The position numbers were made by a program, and so were the translations under genes. From an uncultured Actinomycetes bacterium (GTDB lineage: Bacteria > Actinomycetota > Actinomycetes > S36-B12): a stretch of DNA of 5,676 nt. Where the stretch lies: positions 1 to 5,676 of the forward strand of contig CAJXUJ010000089.1 in assembly GCA_913061025.1 (NCBI GenBank). Direction: 5' to 3'. This document shows, piece by piece, positions 1-5,676 of this stretch; the first letter of the stretch is position 1, and every line of letters begins with the position of its first letter. Below the pieces are notes generated by a model, which was not told where the DNA came from, did not search any database, and saw only the letters and a list, made by a program, of their open reading frames with translations.

Positions 1-318
1 GACGGTCGTCGGTCATGGCCCCGGTTCCAGGCCGACGCCCTCGCGGCAAACATGGCCATAGCCGACTCCGTCAAAGCCCTCGGCGAGGAGATCGGAGCAT
101 CACCCGCGCAGGTGGCCATCGCATGGCTGCTGGCACAGGGCTCCGACGTTGTGCCTATTCCGGGAGCCCGGAAGGTGCGCCACCTCGAAGACAATGTCAG
201 TGCTCTCGACATCGAGCTCACGGCCGAGCAGATCGCACGTCTCGACACTGCTGCACCGGTCGGAGCTGCGGTCGGTGAGCGCTATCCCGCAGCGCTCATG
301 AAGTCGCTGGACGGCTGA
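1..318 (+). CDS. Aldo/keto reductase, C-terminal fragment (5' end outside window)
   Basis: The reading frame is open from base 1 and ends at TGA 316-318, giving 105 residues. It matches the last third of an NADPH-dependent aldo/keto reductase of the YakC/AKR13-like type, which reduces aldehydes or ketones in the cytoplasm. Visible signatures are PRFQADALAANMAIADSV, the helix segment SPAQVAIAWLLAQG (residues about 38-51) and the cofactor motif VPIPGARKVRHLEDN (about 54-68). In this family the PG-x-(K/R) segment and the E-x-N positions hold the adenosine 2'-phosphate of NADPH. The ELTAEQIARLD helix near the end is also typical. The catalytic Asp-Tyr-Lys-His tetrad would lie upstream of the window and cannot be checked. 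The ATG at 52 is an internal methionine, since homology continues before it. The true substrate is unknown. The 3' end overlaps the convergent transporter gene by 23 bp, so this gene is not part of the minus-strand operon. Confidence 0.9.
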   Translation, partial: DGRRSWPRFQADALAANMAIADSVKALGEEIGASPAQVAIAWLLAQGSDVVPIPGARKVRHLEDNVSALDIELTAEQIARLDTAAPVGAAVGERYPAALMKSLDG

Positions 319-1258
319 AAAGACCCTTCACCTTTCCACCAGAAGCCGTCAGTGCCACCGCCGCGAAGGACAACAGCACTCCGGCGACGAGCGCTCCGTC
401 GACGACGTCGAGTAGGAACACATCGAGCACTAGAGCACCGGTGAGTTGGCCCGCGGTCGCGAGCAGGCTGATCGCCAACACGCCAACTTTGCCCACTACC
501 CACGCGGTAGTGGCCAGGAAGGTGACCCCGATTATTCCGCCGAGGTACAACCACCACGGACCGGAAGGCAGCGGCTTCAACGAGTGCGCACCGAAGACGA
601 CCATCAGCCCTAGCGCGATGGTGACGATGAGACCTCCGAGCGCGAAATTCGACCACGCAGCCACCATGGGTTCTCGGGAAATAGTGGTTGATCGCCCGTT
701 AATCGCCTGTTGGATGGCGACCCCCACGCCCGTCACGAAGCACAGGAGCACCGCGGGAAGAGAGAGTGAGTCCTCACCCAGTCGACCGGAGACAGCGACC
801 ACAACAGCGACGATGCCGATAGCTGCCGAGGCAATACGTACCGAACTGACCTGCTGCTTCCCCCGAGGACCGAGGCCAACGGCATCGACGATGAGTGAGG
901 CGACGTTCTGCCCGGACACGAGCGCGACGGCGAAGAGTGCAACGCCGATGATCCCGACGGTGAAACTTTGAGAGAAGATGAACAGGGCGCCGAAAACACC
1001 ACCGACCGCCCACCACCAGGGCATCTCCCCCGAACGCAGGGCCGCCAGGAATCGCACCATTCCCAGTCGAATGCGCCTGACCGCAAGCCCGACAACGGTC
1101 AGGAGCAGAAGCCCGACAGCGAACGACACCACCGAGGCATGCAGGCCACTTTCCAAAATGGAACCCAAAGAGCCATTTGCCCGCGACTGCACTGCTGTGA
1201 GAGACCCCACTCCCGCGGCGGCAAGCCAGGGAATCCAAGGCCGTGAAGCTGCGCTCAT
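296..1258 (-). CDS. DMT-superfamily transporter, YdcZ (DUF606) type
   Basis: This 320-residue integral membrane protein should have about ten transmembrane helices. It is built from two tandem DUF606/YdcZ units that align by eye. GVGSLTAVQSRANGSLGS (residues 16-33) matches GVGVAIQQAINGRSTTIS (177-194). PWWWAVGGVFGALFIFSQ (80-97) matches PWWLYLGGIIGVTFLATT (234-251). Single-unit YdcZ proteins are about 150 residues, so this is the fused full-length form seen in many actinobacteria. The family belongs to the drug/metabolite transporter superfamily, and its substrates are mostly unproven. The ATG at 1258 lies 21 bp after the purH stop, with only a weak ribosome site, which suggests read-through from purH and perhaps coupled translation. 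The short basic tail (GGKVKGLFSR) is probably cytoplasmic. The family assignment is firm. A role in moving a purine, nucleoside or folate-related metabolite would be inference from position only. Confidence 0.88.
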   Translation of the reverse strand: MSAASRPWIPWLAAAGVGSLTAVQSRANGSLGSILESGLHASVVSFAVGLLLLTVVGLAVRRIRLGMVRFLAALRSGEMPWWWAVGGVFGALFIFSQSFTVGIIGVALFAVALVSGQNVASLIVDAVGLGPRGKQQVSSVRIASAAIGIVAVVVAVSGRLGEDSLSLPAVLLCFVTGVGVAIQQAINGRSTTISREPMVAAWSNFALGGLIVTIALGLMVVFGAHSLKPLPSGPWWLYLGGIIGVTFLATTAWVVGKVGVLAISLLATAGQLTGALVLDVFLLDVVDGALVAGVLLSFAAVALTASGGKVKGLFSRPATS

Positions 1259-1279
1259 CGCACCGCCGTTTCTCGATCG

Positions 1280-2845
1280 TTAATGGAAGAAATGCCGGGT
1301 GCCGGTGAGGTACATCGTGACCCCGGCCGCCTGGGCAGCCTGAATGACATCCTCATCCCGCACCGAACCTCCGGGCTGGACAACAGCCCGAACTCCCCCA
1401 TCGATCAACACCTGAAGTCCGTCCGCAAACGGGAAGAAGGCGTCTGAAGCGGCCACCGAACCACTTGCGCGATCCCCGGCTCGATCAACGGCAAGACGCG
1501 CTGAATCAACGCGGTTGACCTGACCCATGCCGATCCCGACAGCCGCTCCACCGTTCGCCAGCAGGATGGCGTTCGACTTCACCGATCGGCATCCGGTCCA
1601 CGCAAACTCGAGATCTCGGAGCGTTGCCGCATCAGCGGGCTCGCCGGCGACGAGGGTCCACGTCTGGGGGTCGTCACCCTCGGCTGCGACGTCATCAATC
1701 GACTGCATCAGCAAGCCGCCGGAGATCGTCCGACCTTCTCGGCATCGTCCGGGGTGGGGTCCGGCAACCTGCAGGATGCGTAGGTTCTGCTTTTCAGTGA
1801 GAACAGCCAAAGCGTCGTCGTCAAAATCCGGAGCGATGATCACTTCGGTGAACACGTCAGCCATTGCTTCGGCGAGCTCACGTGAAACCGCGCGATTGAC
1901 GGCGACCACACCTCCGAATGCCGAGACAGGGTCGGTCGCGAACGCCTTGCGGTAGGCCTCTTCTGGATCGAGACCAACGGCGATGCCACACGGATTCGCG
2001 TGCTTAATGATGGCCACGGCCGGATCTAGGAAGTCGAACGCGGCCCGGCGAGCCGCATCGGCATCGACGAAATTGTTGTAGCTCATCTGCTTGCCGTGCA
2101 GTTGCTCAGCAGTAGCAACACCGGGCTCATGGGCGTGGGCTTCGTAGACGGCTGCGCTCTGATGCGGATTTTCTCCGTAGCGCAAGACGTCTCGCCTCGA
2201 CCACGACGCACCGATCCAGCCTGGAAACTCGTGATCGTCGTCGACCACTTCAGCCGCCATCCAGCTGGCAACCGCGATGTCGTACGACGCGGTATGAGAG
2301 AAGGCTTCTGCAGAGAGCTCAGCGCGTTCGGCGAGGGTGAAGCCACCTCCGTTGACCGATGCCAGAACCTCGGGGTATCGATCGGGTGACACGACCACGG
2401 CCACGTTCGCATAGTTCTTCGCTGATGCTCGCACCATGGCCGGGCCGCCGATATCGATCTGCTCAACGCATTCGTCCACGCCCGCACCCGAAGCCACGGT
2501 CTGGGTGAACGGGTAAAGATTGACCACCACGAGTTCGAACGGCTCGATCTCGAGGTCCTCGAGCTGCTGCCGATGCTCCTCCTTGCGAAGGTCGGCCAGC
2601 AGCCCACCGTGGACCTTGGGATGCAGAGTTTTCACGCGACCGTCCAGGCATTCGGGGAATCCGGTGACATCCCCTACCGCCGTCACTGGAACCCCAGTAT
2701 CAGCAATCACGCCTGCGGTGCTGCCGGTGGAGACGATTTCTACGCCCGCCGCGTGCAAACCGCGAGCCAATTCGGCCAGGCCCGTTTTGTCGTACACCGA
2801 CACAAGCGCGCGCCGTACCGTCCTTCGCCCCTGATCGTCACTCAC
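1280..2845 (-). CDS. purH: Bifunctional AICAR formyltransferase / IMP cyclohydrolase PurH
   Basis: This cytoplasmic enzyme catalyses the last two steps of de novo purine synthesis: AICAR plus 10-formyl-THF gives FAICAR, which is then cyclised to IMP. At 521 residues it has the usual length and both domains are intact. The N-terminal cyclohydrolase (MGS-like) domain shows SVYDKTG (16-22), STGST (39-43), DGRVKTLHP (68-76), NLYPF (109-113) and IDIGGPAMVRASAKNY (130-145). The C-terminal transformylase domain shows LRYGENPHQ (221-229), GKQMSYNNFVDADAA (251-265), IKHANPCGIA (280-289), DPVSAFGG (305-312), SVKSNAI and the conserved ending YLTGTRHFFH. Lys281-His282 is the pair equivalent to the catalytic Lys-His of the human enzyme. 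The GTG start overlaps the purN end by 8 bp. It is preferred because a GGTGA ribosome site sits 6 bases before it and conserved sequence begins within a dozen residues. No damage is seen. Confidence 0.98.
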   Translation of the reverse strand: MSDDQGRRTVRRALVSVYDKTGLAELARGLHAAGVEIVSTGSTAGVIADTGVPVTAVGDVTGFPECLDGRVKTLHPKVHGGLLADLRKEEHRQQLEDLEIEPFELVVVNLYPFTQTVASGAGVDECVEQIDIGGPAMVRASAKNYANVAVVVSPDRYPEVLASVNGGGFTLAERAELSAEAFSHTASYDIAVASWMAAEVVDDDHEFPGWIGASWSRRDVLRYGENPHQSAAVYEAHAHEPGVATAEQLHGKQMSYNNFVDADAARRAAFDFLDPAVAIIKHANPCGIAVGLDPEEAYRKAFATDPVSAFGGVVAVNRAVSRELAEAMADVFTEVIIAPDFDDDALAVLTEKQNLRILQVAGPHPGRCREGRTISGGLLMQSIDDVAAEGDDPQTWTLVAGEPADAATLRDLEFAWTGCRSVKSNAILLANGGAAVGIGMGQVNRVDSARLAVDRAGDRASGSVAASDAFFPFADGLQVLIDGGVRAVVQPGGSVRDEDVIQAAQAAGVTMYLTGTRHFFH

Positions 2846-3431
2846 CGAATGTCACCGACCTTCCCCTCACCGATACCCCTTCGCGAACCACGCGACTCAG
2901 CACATCCACGAGGAGGACTCGTTCGATTTCCTTAATCCGTTCATGCAAAGACTCTTCGGTGTCGTCAGATTCAATGATCACCGGTTGTTGGGCGATGATC
3001 GGACCGGTATCCACACCGCCGTCCACGAGGTGAACGGTGCATCCGGTCACCTTCGCACCGTAAGCGAGCGCATCCCGAACCGCGTGAGCACCGGGAAAGG
3101 CGGGCAGCAGCGCTGGATGCGAGTTGATGATGCGATCGGTGAACTCGGCAACCATCTCGCTCCCGAGGATTCGCATGAATCCGGCGGTCACGATGAGACT
3201 TGGGCGCCAATCTCGGATCTGTCCGGAGAGCTCGCGGTCCCACTCGTTCCGATCCGCCCGCATCGGAACAACGAATGTCGGAATTTCTGCGGCTTCGGCT
3301 CGGGCCAGAGCTGGAGCATCCGGAACGTCCGATCCCACAGCGACTACGAATTCACGGACACTGGAATCGATGATCGCCTGGAGCAAACTGCCGGTGCCCG
3401 AGGCGAGGACGACGATTCGCGGATCGGGCAC
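2838..3431 (-). CDS. purN: Phosphoribosylglycinamide formyltransferase (GAR transformylase) PurN
   Basis: PurN transfers the formyl group of 10-formyl-THF to GAR, the third step of de novo purine synthesis, in the cytoplasm. The protein has 197 residues, close to the bacterial norm of about 200. The N-terminal phosphate-binding loop reads VVLASGTGSLLQAII (7-21), where E. coli has a G-N-G-S-N version. Actinobacterial PurN commonly carries the G-T-G-S form. The catalytic triad is present: Asn103 and His105 in INSHPALLP, and Asp141 in VDGGVDTGPIIAQ. These sit three residues earlier than N106/H108/D144 of E. coli. The formyl-folate region FPGAHAVRDAL and GAKVTGCTVHLVD is also intact. The GTG start fits because the first beta strand begins at residue 5. 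The stop TGA falls inside the purH start region. The gene follows the upstream membrane protein by 29 bp and has no strong ribosome site of its own. Confidence 0.97.
   Translation of the reverse strand: MPDPRIVVLASGTGSLLQAIIDSSVREFVVAVGSDVPDAPALARAEAAEIPTFVVPMRADRNEWDRELSGQIRDWRPSLIVTAGFMRILGSEMVAEFTDRIINSHPALLPAFPGAHAVRDALAYGAKVTGCTVHLVDGGVDTGPIIAQQPVIIESDDTEESLHERIKEIERVLLVDVLSRVVREGVSVRGRSVTFGE
2852..2856 (-). promoter_or_regulatory. Likely ribosome binding site of purH inside the purN 3' end
   Basis: On the minus strand GGTGA lies 6 bases before the purH GTG start (2845-2843), inside the last codons of purN. A purine-rich GGGGAAGG lies a little further upstream (2866-2859). The site, together with the 8-bp gene overlap, supports the GTG start and translational coupling of purN to purH. 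Confidence 0.5.
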
Positions 3432-3448
3432 GCACCGAGCCTAGTGCG
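3431..3448 (-). other. Short potential hairpin at the purN start codon
   Basis: On the minus strand CGCAC (3448-3444) and GTGCG (3435-3431) form a 5-bp perfect inverted repeat around an 8-base loop. The last stem base is the G of the purN GTG start, and the only AGG-like ribosome site (TAGG) falls in the loop. This could damp independent initiation at purN, but a stem this short also occurs often by chance in GC-rich DNA. It is seen in the sequence; any function is inference. Confidence 0.2.
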
Positions 3449-3460
3449 GAGCTTGGGCGT

Positions 3461-4162
3461 CTAGCCGACAACCGGTTCGTTGTTGAAGCGCCGGTACAGG
3501 TACGCCGTGAAGAGGGTCGCGATCGGAAGGGTGACCAGGGTGAGTACTCCGTAGAACAGACCTCCGAGCAGCAACACCAGGGCGTTCAGCACCGTCATCA
3601 GAAAGGCGGCTGCAAGGTTCTGCCGAATTAGACGCGCACTCGCCACGAACGCCTCGCCGATACGCATGCCGCGATCGAGGACGAAATACGGGCCCAGTTG
3701 GAAGAAGAAGATCACCAGGAGTCCGGGGAGGACGCACATCAAGATTCCGAATCCGGCCATCAGTGCATACAGCAATTGAAAGAGCAGGTAGCGGCCAAGA
3801 TTGTGACCGTCGAGTAGGGCGTCGAATCCGGGCTCCTGCCCCCGCGTTGCCCGAAGGGCGGCTCGGATGACACCAACGGTCACGATGATCGTCAGAATCG
3901 CGAATCCCAGCGTGAGCGTCCCGGAGGTCAGCGCACCGGTCGCCAAAGCACTGGCACACGCGGCCTGTTGCCCGGGTGTTTGCGGATCTGAGCATTCGTT
4001 GACGACTTCGTTCAGCGGACCCAAACTCAACTGCTGCAGGAACTGAACGGCCGTAACCACCGCGGCAAGGGCGATGAAGGCCAGCAGGTTCCGCCGGAAG
4101 GTGCCGATCGCCCAACCGGCAGCTTCCCTTACTTGAGTGCGCGGATCCTCCGGCTCGCTCAT
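3461..4162 (-). CDS. Polytopic membrane protein resembling the DUF975/YciC group, function unknown
   Basis: This is a 233-residue integral membrane protein with a short acidic-then-basic N terminus and five or six predicted helices, at about 26-46, 83-103, 125-162 (two helices or a re-entrant pair), 183-203 and 205-223. The stretch VLPGLLVIFFFQLGPYFVLD (144-163) followed by RGMRIGEAFVASARLIRQN recalls the 'PG, aromatic-rich helix, then EA-x-x-S-x-x-L-x-x-N' pattern of DUF975/YciC-like membrane proteins, whose roles are poorly known. A polar loop between helices 1 and 2 carries Cys57 and Cys69. If the basic N terminus is inside, this loop is outside the membrane and could form a disulfide. The ATG start overlaps the perM stop in an ATGA tetranucleotide. 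The preceding sequence has no good ribosome site, so translation is probably coupled to perM. No catalytic motif is visible, and the family placement is by pattern only. Confidence 0.85.
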   Translation of the reverse strand: MSEPEDPRTQVREAAGWAIGTFRRNLLAFIALAAVVTAVQFLQQLSLGPLNEVVNECSDPQTPGQQAACASALATGALTSGTLTLGFAILTIIVTVGVIRAALRATRGQEPGFDALLDGHNLGRYLLFQLLYALMAGFGILMCVLPGLLVIFFFQLGPYFVLDRGMRIGEAFVASARLIRQNLAAAFLMTVLNALVLLLGGLFYGVLTLVTLPIATLFTAYLYRRFNNEPVVG

Positions 4163-5532
4163 GCCACAGGGTCCGTATCGGGAACGCTTGACTGGTCGCC
4201 AACGATCGGCACGTTCTGCCTGTTCTGGCCTACCGCCGTCAGCGGGCGCTGCTTGCGACGTGCCCGCAGCACACTGGTCGGGAGGGCCCCGATGATCAAC
4301 CCGACCCCCGCCAATAGAGCACCCAAACCAGGATCCGGACCGATGCCCGCCAGCCTGCCATCACCTAGGGAACCCGTGCCGAGCCAGAGAAACGCGTACG
4401 TCAGAACCGCCGATAGGAGCGCAGCAAGGAAGCCGATCGCCAACCGAACCAGCGGACCCTCGCGGGCGGCGAGTCGAGAAACGAGTAGGCCGATGAAGGC
4501 CCCGGACAGGACGACGAGGACGGGCAACGCCCAACTGCCGGGACCTGACGCCTCGGGCAGAGCCGCGAGCGGAGGGAAGGCCGGCAGTGGCGTCGGCGGA
4601 ATCGCAGGCACGAAGGGAGAGACAAGGACATCCGGACCGAGCGAGACACCGGCTCCCACCAGATAACCCAGGGACCAACTCACCAGGACAGGCACGTAGC
4701 CCAGACTCAGCACCACGAGCACCAAGGTGTCGAACACAGTGGGGTCTAAGGCCATGAACACTTCCGCGATCTCACCGAACGAGGTTGCGGCTGCGATCGT
4801 TGCGATGATGGCTGCCATTCCTACGAGGGCCGCGAAGCCAGCGAAAGACGAACGCACGATGACGCGAATCACTGTTGGAATACGCACGACCGTCTCGCGC
4901 AGGAGGTGACTGGATCGCCACATGCCCGAGCCCACGGCCACGATGGACAGCGCGAAGGCGGTGGCCAGAGCACGGCGCGCACTCGTTTGGACGTCGGGGA
5001 CGTCGGAGACAACCGAGACCGCTGCAACCGCCCCAGCGATGAAGACGCTGGACAGCAACCAGGAGGCAAGGAGCGGCCGCATACTGCGTGGTTTGACCAC
5101 ACGGATAAGCCAACGACCAGCCTGGTGTCCAAGCCACAGTTGCCCCAGCACCAGACCCCAGGGAATGAGCGTGTAGTCGACACCCATGAGGCGAAGGGGG
5201 ACGCCGAAGGTCAGCACCCACGCGCTTCCAGTGATCGACATCGCCTGCTGCCAGGATCCGGCTTCCTCGACCCCTCCCCACCAGCCGCTGGCGACCACCA
5301 GCGCCACCGCACTCAAACCGACGAGCATCACGGAGAGTGCCGCGAGCGCCGATGCCACGAGTGGTGAGCGACCAATACGTGAACTCGTATCCGCAATTCC
5401 TCGCCCACATCTGCGGAATGCGCGTCGCACCCGCAGCAACACGCGACCCATGGCCGCGAGTACTCGCAGGTGGAAGGGCAATCGCGCCGGCTCCGCCTCG
5501 GTAGTGGGGCGCTCGACGGCGGGGGCACTCAC
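4159..5532 (-). CDS. perM: DUF6350 family membrane protein, PerM-like (cell-division linked)
   Basis: This is a 457-residue polytopic membrane protein with about nine or ten helices, for example 58-83, 120-138, 154-174, 188-205, 225-249, 267-295, 334-354, 362-385 and 402-422. A basic N-terminal region (about 29-56, rich in Arg) precedes the first helix. The most recognisable part is SWSLGYLVGAGVSLGPD with VSPF (285-307), followed by a Pro-rich loop (307-333). This resembles the 'W-x-x-x-Y-L-x-G-x-G-x-x-x-G' block of DUF6350. The M. tuberculosis member, PerM (Rv0955), is needed for persistence and supports cell division by stabilising FtsB. It sits next to purN-purH, as this gene nearly does. 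The GTG start is the first possible one, since an in-frame TAG lies two codons upstream. No standard ribosome site precedes it, so a later start is conceivable. The C-terminal tail (about 423-457) is polar and probably cytoplasmic. The symbol rests on family resemblance plus synteny. Confidence 0.85.
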   Translation of the reverse strand: MSAPAVERPTTEAEPARLPFHLRVLAAMGRVLLRVRRAFRRCGRGIADTSSRIGRSPLVASALAALSVMLVGLSAVALVVASGWWGGVEEAGSWQQAMSITGSAWVLTFGVPLRLMGVDYTLIPWGLVLGQLWLGHQAGRWLIRVVKPRSMRPLLASWLLSSVFIAGAVAAVSVVSDVPDVQTSARRALATAFALSIVAVGSGMWRSSHLLRETVVRIPTVIRVIVRSSFAGFAALVGMAAIIATIAAATSFGEIAEVFMALDPTVFDTLVLVVLSLGYVPVLVSWSLGYLVGAGVSLGPDVLVSPFVPAIPPTPLPAFPPLAALPEASGPGSWALPVLVVLSGAFIGLLVSRLAAREGPLVRLAIGFLAALLSAVLTYAFLWLGTGSLGDGRLAGIGPDPGLGALLAGVGLIIGALPTSVLRARRKQRPLTAVGQNRQNVPIVGDQSSVPDTDPVA

Positions 5533-5533
5533 G

Positions 5534-5568
5534 CCCTAAGGCTGCCAGCCGAGGGAACCCCTGGAGGG
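5534..5568 (-). promoter_or_regulatory. Alternating complementary blocks (possible leader hairpins) before the perM-like start
   Basis: Read on the minus strand, four short blocks alternate just before the GTG: CCCT (5568-5565), AGGG (5562-5559), CCCT (5555-5552) and AGGG (5537-5534). The third block can pair with the second, with a 3-base loop. It can instead pair with the fourth, enclosing an inner GGCT/AGCC stem (5550-5547 with 5543-5540, loop GGC). The second form ends one base before the start codon. No T-run follows, so it is not a classical intrinsic terminator. The blocks are directly visible. A regulatory role is inference, and such short GC-rich repeats can occur by chance. Confidence 0.3.
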
Positions 5569-5607
5569 CAACGACGCGCAGTCGTGGGCGCGGGCTGTCG
5601 ACGCGAA

Positions 5608-5676
5608 CTAGCCGTGGATGACCAGCCAAGTGCTCGCCGCTGCGCTGAGAGCCAACGCGATCCGCTCGAACCACGT
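5608..5676 (-). CDS. Possible C-terminal tail of an unidentified gene (5' part outside window)
   Basis: From the window edge a minus-strand frame stays open for 22 sense codons and stops at TAG (5610-5608). The tail reads TWFERIALALSAAASTWLVI and ends in HG. Most of its codons end in G or C, as in the real genes nearby, which favours coding. The hydrophobic IALALSAAASTWLVI stretch would suit a membrane segment. It lies 75 bp before the perM-like start, so it could be an upstream gene of the same direction. It is too short to name. In M. tuberculosis the gene before perM is a small membrane protein (Rv0954), but I see no specific match to it. Plus-strand frames starting near 5614-5620 are also open to the edge, so this call is tentative. 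Confidence 0.4.
   Translation of the reverse strand, partial: TWFERIALALSAAASTWLVIHG

Noticed and set aside
52..318. ATG at 52 as the true start of a small 88-residue protein.
   Set aside because: Aldo/keto reductase similarity (PRFQADALAAN) continues upstream in frame to base 1, so it is an internal methionine of a truncated-by-window gene.
310..350. Inverted repeat GACGGCT (310-316) and AGCCGTC (344-350) with a small inner AAAG/CTTT pairing, near the converging gene ends; a possible two-way terminator.
   Set aside because: The 27-base loop is long, neither side has a T-run, and most of it lies inside the transporter coding sequence. It is too weak to call a terminator.
441..971. 176-residue open frame on the plus strand.
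   Set aside because: It lies wholly antisense to the transporter gene, which has clear family signatures and an internal repeat. The product is Pro/Thr/Ser-rich with no recognisable domain, typical of a shadow frame in GC-rich DNA.
3441..4202. 253-residue minus-strand open frame overlapping the unknown membrane protein in another frame.
   Set aside because: The competing frame at 3461-4162 encodes ordered membrane helices and has an ATGA junction with the upstream gene. This frame gives an Arg/Ser-rich product lacking any pattern.
4133..4666. 177-residue plus-strand open frame spanning the membrane gene/perM junction.
   Set aside because: It is antisense to the perM-like gene, low in complexity (Arg/Pro/Ser-rich), has no ribosome site and has no domain features.
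4772..5674. 300-residue minus-strand open frame reaching the right edge.
   Set aside because: It is out of frame with the perM-like gene, its composition (Arg/Gly/His-rich) is that of a shadow frame, and it lacks membrane or catalytic features.
5614..5676. Plus-strand starts (GTG 5614, ATG 5618) open to the right edge, which would make a gene divergent from perM.
   Set aside because: No ribosome site precedes them, and the opposite-strand frame has better codon character. They are too short to decide and are noted only as the alternative to the minus-strand tail.
1..5676. Search for CRISPR repeats, tRNA/rRNA genes, insertion-sequence ends, toxin-antitoxin pairs or defence genes.
   Set aside because: No tandem direct repeats, tRNA-like cloverleaf, transposase or nuclease motifs were seen on either strand. 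The window is almost fully occupied by the listed genes.

Overview
The window comes from a moderately GC-rich (about three-fifths G+C by eye) actinobacterium. It most probably belongs to the Mycobacteriales (Rhodococcus, Nocardia or Williamsia type). The evidence is a DUF6350/PerM-type membrane protein just upstream of purN and purH, an order known from Mycobacterium tuberculosis (Rv0955 perM, Rv0956 purN, Rv0957 purH), together with frequent GTG starts and high G+C at third codon positions. The genus cannot be fixed from the sequence alone.

Layout, left to right. Bases 1-318 (+) hold the C-terminal third of an aldo/keto reductase whose start lies outside the window. Everything else reads leftward on the minus strand. 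Following transcription, from high to low coordinates, there is a short unidentified C-terminal tail at the window edge (5676-5608) and then a 75-base spacer with short complementary blocks next to a start codon. The perM-like gene follows (5532-4159), then a five- or six-helix membrane protein (4162-3461), purN (3431-2838), purH (2845-1280) and a ten-helix YdcZ/DUF606-family transporter (1258-296). The transporter's 3' end overlaps the aldo/keto reductase's 3' end by 23 bp, tail to tail.

The five complete minus-strand genes look like one transcription unit: a 4-bp ATGA overlap, a 29-bp gap, an 8-bp overlap and a 21-bp gap. PurN and PurH supply the two folate-dependent formyl transfers of purine synthesis, and PurH also closes the ring to IMP. 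PerM is linked to cell division in M. tuberculosis. The second membrane protein and the transporter have no function that can be read from sequence.

No RNA gene, CRISPR array, insertion sequence, prophage or defence system is visible, and no stretch over 300 bases lacks a gene. The window is mostly housekeeping. The points worth a second look are the alternating complementary blocks before the perM start, the transporter attached to a purine operon, the extra membrane gene between perM and purN, and the tail-to-tail gene overlap.
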